DNA of 64,000 nucleotides from Trachythela sp. YZ-2020. Lineage: Eukaryota > Cnidaria > Anthozoa > Malacalcyonacea > Clavulariidae. The notes beneath the pieces are model-generated. The model was not told the origin of the DNA. It ran no database searches and saw nothing but the letters and a program-made list of their open reading frames with translations. Where the stretch lies: assembly GCA_016169945.1 (NCBI GenBank), contig JADLSH010000369.1, positions 5,226,001 to 5,290,000 of the forward strand. Reading direction: 5' to 3'. Of the stretch, positions 59,254 through 64,000 are shown piece by piece (positions within the stretch are counted from its first letter, which is position 1; the number at the start of each line of letters is the position of its first letter). The position numbers were made by a program, and so were the translations under genes.

Positions 59254-59497
59254 CAGTGGCGCTGCCAGGATTTATTTTTGGGGGGGCAAACAAATTCTAG
59301 GGGGGTCTGGGGGCATGATCCCCCGGGAAAATTTTGGGTGTCTAAAATGGCATTTCCTGCGTTTTGGAGGCACTTGGAGAGAAATATAAAGGTTTTAATA
59401 AATCACTTTTTAGGAGCATCCGGATTAGAAACCCATTCTGTAAAATATTGGGGGGGCGGCCGCCCCCCTCGCCCCCCCCCCCTTGCCGGCGCCACTG
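59254..59497. mobile_element. 244-bp hAT MITE with exact 8-bp target duplication
   Basis: CAGTGGCGCTGCCAGG at the left and CCTTGCCGGCGCCACTG at the right. GCATTGAA is duplicated exactly at 59246-59253 and 59498-59505. Poly-G and poly-C blocks lie inside the ends. No ORF. Confidence 0.92.
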
Positions 59498-59629
59498 GCA
59501 TTGAACGGTAACTGTCTAACGCCAGAAAATTATACTGTCAAGGGAGGACTACCTATTATAGGACTACCTATTATAGAAATAAAAAATCACAATATAAAAT
59601 CACTATAAATACCGCATGGCGCAAAAAAA

Positions 59630-60407
59630 AGTACGACTGTTTGATTTAGTATAACTTAGAAACTAAAAGAGCTATTACACTTAAACAAGTTCAAGTCTGT
59701 GCATTCAGCGATGTCTAACTTAAATTTTGATATATGTGCATAGTTTCATGCAATATTGACTGAGATAGCTGCGTTTAAACTTGAGTAAACATTTTTGGAA
59801 CTGTCGAGAATTAGCTAATAACGGCCTATTAAGTATTATTTCTAAAGGTGATGTAAAGTCCCGATGTAAACAAACCGGTAAACGTCCGTTTGTTTACATT
59901 TTAAACACGCTATATTTAAAAAATTATGATGTGTTCTGGTTCGCTATGCTTTAAATAAATACAGATTCGAGTTTCTGATTTAGAAGATGTCGAATTTTAG
60001 TCGAAACAACGCAAAATTTGGGCATTGTTTACATATCGCGGGACCCTCCATAGCATGTCGAGAATTAGCTAAAAATGGCCTATGAAATAATTTGATAACC
60101 ATTAGCATTTTACGTAAATATTCGTTTCAATGAAGTGAAGTTGAAGTTAGAAATGTTTCTTGAATAGATATGCTCTTTTATTCTAACATTTGGTATATTT
60201 ACGTAATTTACGTAAAATGCTAATGGTTATCAAATTATTTAATAGGCCATTTTTAGCTAATTCTCGACATTTCCAAAAATGTTTACTCAAGTTTAAACGC
60301 AGCTATCTCGGTCAAAATTTAAGTTAGACGTAGCTGAATGCAAAGAAACTTGTTTTAGTGTAATAGCTCTTTTAGTTTTTAAGTTATACTAAATCAAACA
60401 GCGTACT
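59630..60407. mobile_element. 778-bp element with about 200-bp inverted repeats and an inner palindrome
   Basis: The outer arms (59630-59845 and about 60225-60407) start AGTACG-CTGTTTGATTTAG and match with small differences. A second inverted pair with arms of about 66 bp lies at 60055-60262 (GTCGAGAATTAGCTAAAAAT...ATTTTACGTAAAT). The left outer arm also contains the GTCGAGAATTAGCTAA word, so the inner palindrome probably arose by duplication of an arm end or nested insertion. Confidence 0.8.
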
Positions 60408-61870
60408 ATAAATAATATGACAAGAATAATATCAATAAATATTGTCAATATTGATTAATACTCGGTCAATCGTTGATTAAATATAGACTATACATTAAAC
60501 CACAAATCATCAGTCACAAAATGTAGCAAAGTGTGAAAGTGAAATAAGTTCGTTCTACTTTTAATACTTAGAAATAGCTACGGGTCATGACTTCAGTTAA
60601 CATCTTTGATTCAAATCTGACTATATATAGCATATACACAAGCGGATACGAACAAGTGCTTGTCAATAAAAGATCTATTCGCCTAATTTATTTCTTAAGA
60701 ATATTGAATATATAGATCTGCCAACGTATCAACAATGTATATCAGTTTACCTTATATCGATGAAGTTAAGTTTAGGTACAATATTACTCTTCGTCGTCGA
60801 TTCAAAACAAGACACGAATATTCATCCAATAATAATATTCATCCAATAATATTGATCCATTAATGACATCCATCTTTCAATATGGTGTTATCGAAATCGG
60901 TAAACGTAAATACTCAATTTTGCTAGCACAACAGCGTTTTTATATGACAACTGGTAATGTAGACTTTTTTCTTTCTTATATAACTAAATTTTTTACTAAT
61001 AAGGATAAAATACCGATTCTGTAACGGGCTAAATCATCGATTCTTATGAAATATAAATAATAACATATAAAAGACATAACACGAAGCAAAATTGCAAATT
61101 AGTATAAATTTGGTATTCTAATATTCAAATTTGGTATTCTAATTGAGAAAGCATGCGAGATCTATGAATGATGTTTTTAAGATCAAATATCAAAATTACC
61201 ACAAATATCGAGACAAATATCATCCATATAACAAATTTTTCATTCTTCGAATAGAGGTACTGAAGAACACTATACCTGTTACTCGCGGGACTAATGGACT
61301 ATTCGCGAATATCCTTAAACAGAAATTTTGCATAGTTTTAACGATTTTGTAATTAAATTCTCAAAGTTTTGAGGATTTTTTACATGTAAGAGAATACGAA
61401 CGATTTCATGCAAGACCTAATATTATTCTTGTAGACTGATTTATGTACTTGATATTAATTTTCGAGTTTTTATGTAGGCCCTTCGTCTGGAAGTTGGTGG
61501 TGTCTATGGTAGAATCATATGCTTTTATACTGTATACAAAAGCGATAAAAAATAGACCAATCAGAGAATTTAGTCAAAACAAACTAGAAACAATATAAAT
61601 TATGGAAATCACATTTACTGGCATCGTCCACGGCGCGTTCAAGTTCTTTTTACTCCAAGGAATTTTTGGGAAAATTAAGGAATGTCAGGGCTCAATCCCT
61701 GAACACGCGAGTGTCCCGCGTGACGAAAATATAAAATCAAAATAAACAAAAGTCAAATGTCAATATATAGACATATAGTTGCTGTTGAGTTTTCTGTACA
61801 TGTTCATATTTTGTCATTTTTATAATAAAGCACAATATTTTTGTGTGTTTTTTTCCAAATTGCTTGCTGC
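60408..61870. other. AT-rich intergenic stretch, nothing recognised
   Basis: No gene or repeat pair could be supported. A polypyrimidine tract and CTTGCTGCAG near 61,860-61,871 may be the acceptor of a 5' UTR intron of the next gene. Confidence 0.45.
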
Positions 61871-61903
61871 AGTTTTGAGAAGAAAGAAGGATCCTTCTTT
61901 CCG

Positions 61904-63031
61904 ATGGCTGATTTAGAAACGAGATTTCGCGAAGCAGGCCGCGGTTGTGGGGCATTGTATGTCCGTTTGAAACCTGTGTTTGAGTATGTTTTTTATTTCT
62001 TAATGATTGCGTATCAATGTTATGATTGTGTTAGTGATGGAATTAACGTCAAAAACTACTATTTGGGCAATTCCTTGGACGTTAGCAGCTATGATGAACG
62101 CGTTTATCGAGCCTTTTTGTTCAGCCTTGTTGTCAGCTGTGTATGTGCCTTGACAAGTATTATAGGTTATGGTTTATTAGTCTTTGGCTTGTCAAAGAAA
62201 TTATACAAACATCAAGAGAACAAGAACAACACTTATAAACTTGGCCGGTTGATTGTATTCATCAGCCTGTTTTGTCAAGTTAGTTTCGAAGAGACGATAC
62301 AATGCATCATCATGTACTATTACATTGTCCGATGTTCAGTCATATTTAGCTTTTGGAAGACAAGTTTATTTGTATGTACGACATTCAGTTTGGTTATATC
62401 TGGCTATACTTTCTTCAAAGCAGCATATCTTTGGTTCAAGAAACAAGATTCTCTTCCTCTGAAGTACCCATCATGCCTCGCATCTTGTTACAACTTGGAA
62501 GTGTCACATATTGGGTGTGTTGCCTTGTGCTTGTTTGCCAGTCTCCTGACCTTAGCACTGTTTGTATTAAACATTGTAACACTTGCAGATATAATTAAAT
62601 ACTCAGAAGTTGACATACCGCATGTGTTAGCCCAGAACAAATTTGGAAACCATGCACCTATAAAAATTACACAGGTTAAAAACCTCGTGAAATCACATGA
62701 TCAAAAAGTCATTGAGAAAATACCTTGTTCAAGTTTAGACCTTGAATCGAGTCATTTTCTTGGGGATCAACTGTCTTTGAATTGTACCACAGCAGTTTTT
62801 ACCTTGCAGTTATCTGCAAAACCAACAAAGAGGCTTGAATACAAACTGCACTATTGCTATAAAAATGACAACAGTTGTATAGCAGTGAAAGCAACTAACA
62901 TTACATTGGAATATAGTCATGATCTGTGTTCATCATTGTTGCCTGTCTTGGACTATCTAGGTGATCCTAGGCAAGTTGTCAAAACAACTAGTGCTACTAA
63001 ACAATCACCGTTGAACAGCAGTAGAACTTGA
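61904..63031 (+). CDS. Five-TM membrane protein of unknown function
   Basis: From ATG at 61904 (375 aa) the frame is open to TGA without introns. I chose this start because an upstream ATG (61841) lies before a likely splice acceptor (TTGCTGCAG at 61871). Hydrophobic helices lie at about residues 25-45, 70-96, 113-142, 152-178 and 204-228. The third contains SFEETIQ, with acidic residues inside the membrane. The last 145 residues are hydrophilic, with NCT and NIT glycosylation sites and several cysteines, suggesting an extracellular or lumenal tail. I do not recognise the family. XK-related proteins also have acidic/Gln residues in a helix, but the resemblance is weak. Confidence 0.75.
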   Translation: MADLETRFREAGRGCGALYVRLKPVFEYVFYFLMIAYQCYDCVSDGINVKNYYLGNSLDVSSYDERVYRAFLFSLVVSCVCALTSIIGYGLLVFGLSKKLYKHQENKNNTYKLGRLIVFISLFCQVSFEETIQCIIMYYYIVRCSVIFSFWKTSLFVCTTFSLVISGYTFFKAAYLWFKKQDSLPLKYPSCLASCYNLEVSHIGCVALCLFASLLTLALFVLNIVTLADIIKYSEVDIPHVLAQNKFGNHAPIKITQVKNLVKSHDQKVIEKIPCSSLDLESSHFLGDQLSLNCTTAVFTLQLSAKPTKRLEYKLHYCYKNDNSCIAVKATNITLEYSHDLCSSLLPVLDYLGDPRQVVKTTSATKQSPLNSSRT

Positions 63032-64000
63032 TCGTATATTCAGAGACTAAGACTTGAATCTATATTTGCTGTACATATACAGTTTACATTATAAGATAAT
63101 TATTCTAATTAATATAATTATGTAAGGGTGCACTCAAGCATGATTCTAATTGTTATACATATAAAGTAAGCAACCCTAAAAATTGAAATTGCAATTTCGG
63201 ATCAGTTGCAAGCACTAGTAAGCACGCATTCCAAATATCATGTTTCCTATGACTGTATATATGCTGACAAAGTCATGCAGCCGTCTGCATGGTGTCACAG
63301 CAAGACCCAACATGGAAACACGAACGAACAACAATTAAATTCTGCTGAGAAGAACTGGATTGGGGTTGGCACTTAAGACGTGTACAGGTCAGCATTTAGG
63401 TCGGCATTGCCGAATGCCATCCTCGTTTTTCGAGGACTGAGTAAGAGTTATATACCAATAAATAATTATATTTTAACAATTTGTCAGGGGGGCCATCAAG
63501 GAAAATGGACCTAACCAGAAGCACAGAATAAGATTCTGTGCCAGACAGGGGCGTGGCGATCGGGGGTGGGGGTGTGAAGCCCCCCAATAATTCTAAATAT
63601 TAAAAAGTTGGTCAAAAAATGGTTTGTTGTTGGTCAACTGTGCTGAAAGAGACTGTGCTGAAATTATAAAATGTGCAATGCAAGTACAATAATTCTAAGT
63701 TGGTTAAAATATATTAAGAAACAATACGTTTTATTTTCAAATATTATGCGCTCCTGAGTACGTAAGCAGTTGGTCAATGGACTAGTGCAGAATTACTGGA
63801 GTGTAGCATGCATGCATTGTCTCAACATCATTCTCAGGGTTGCCAACTGTAAATGTGTGAAATTCCCAACTAAGCTTCCCAAATATCCCGAGATTCCCCC
63901 AAAAATCCCAATGTTCCCACTTTCGTTCCCAGTCCCCAAAGACCCCAACCTGCGAACGGGCATACTCTGAAAAAGAGATTTAGAGATCGCGCCGGTTCTC
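63032..64000. other. 3' flank of the membrane-protein gene, no further gene recognised
   Basis: AATAAATAATT near 63,458 could serve as a polyadenylation signal. A GGGGCGTGGCGATCGGGGG segment at 63,546-63,566 looks like half of a hAT-type MITE, but no partner end is visible. TTCCCA words recur from 63,860 to 63,935. Confidence 0.4.

Overview
The window is AT-rich, intron-rich animal DNA, and a cnidarian is the most likely source. The genes have many short exons with GT-AG introns. One gene is a ciliary central-apparatus protein whose exon layout can be followed end to end. The retroelements (BEL/Pao, CR1/L2-like LINEs), a pogo-like transposon with extra ORFs, and a cnidarian-type repeat ORF family point the same way. 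The species cannot be named from the sequence.

Region 1 (1-23,100) is almost wholly transposable-element DNA. A decayed minus-strand BEL/Pao element (1-540 and 3217-5125) is split by two 5'-truncated or deleted LINE copies. Next comes a near-intact plus-strand LINE (5221-8682) whose ORF carries a signal-peptide-like N-terminus and a 2A-like motif. After it lie a tRNA-derived SINE, a 625-bp MITE with TAA target duplications, and a degraded cnidarian repeat-family gene (12.6-14.6 kb). A 4.2-kb pogo-like transposon (14,815-19,008) sits inside another LINE at a recognisable TA. A mariner-type MITE, a perfect 99-bp-arm foldback, a 2-kb element with about 500-bp inverted repeats and a small MITE complete the region.

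Region 2 (23,136-36,225, plus) is a complete SPAG16/PF20 gene. Its 20 exons and 613 codons join in frame, with an N-terminal coiled-coil half and a WD40 propeller. Its introns hold a MITE-like element with paired hairpins, a LINE tail, a (GTTT)-type minisatellite with higher-order structure, and an array of TTTCACA/TGTGAAA palindromes.

Region 3 (36.6-54.7 kb, mostly minus) carries two complete minus-strand genes. One is a three-exon MARCH-type RING-CH ubiquitin ligase (37,305-40,119). The other is an 11-exon, 527-aa sialin-like SLC17 transporter (42,863-54,718) with an N-terminal dileucine signal. One SLC17 intron has a GC-AG boundary. It contains a LINE, a MITE, a 22-bp satellite and interstitial telomere-like CCCTAA tracts. 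hAT- and Harbinger-like MITEs lie in and between these genes.

Region 4 (54.8-64 kb) holds a second, internally deleted BEL/Pao copy placed about 110 bp upstream of the SLC17 start codon. It is followed by a SINE tail, a hAT MITE with a perfect 8-bp target duplication, a long-TIR element, and an intronless-looking five-TM membrane protein of unknown function (61,904-63,031). The cellular genes do not form a pathway. What unites the window is layered transposition, whose order can be read from nested insertions.
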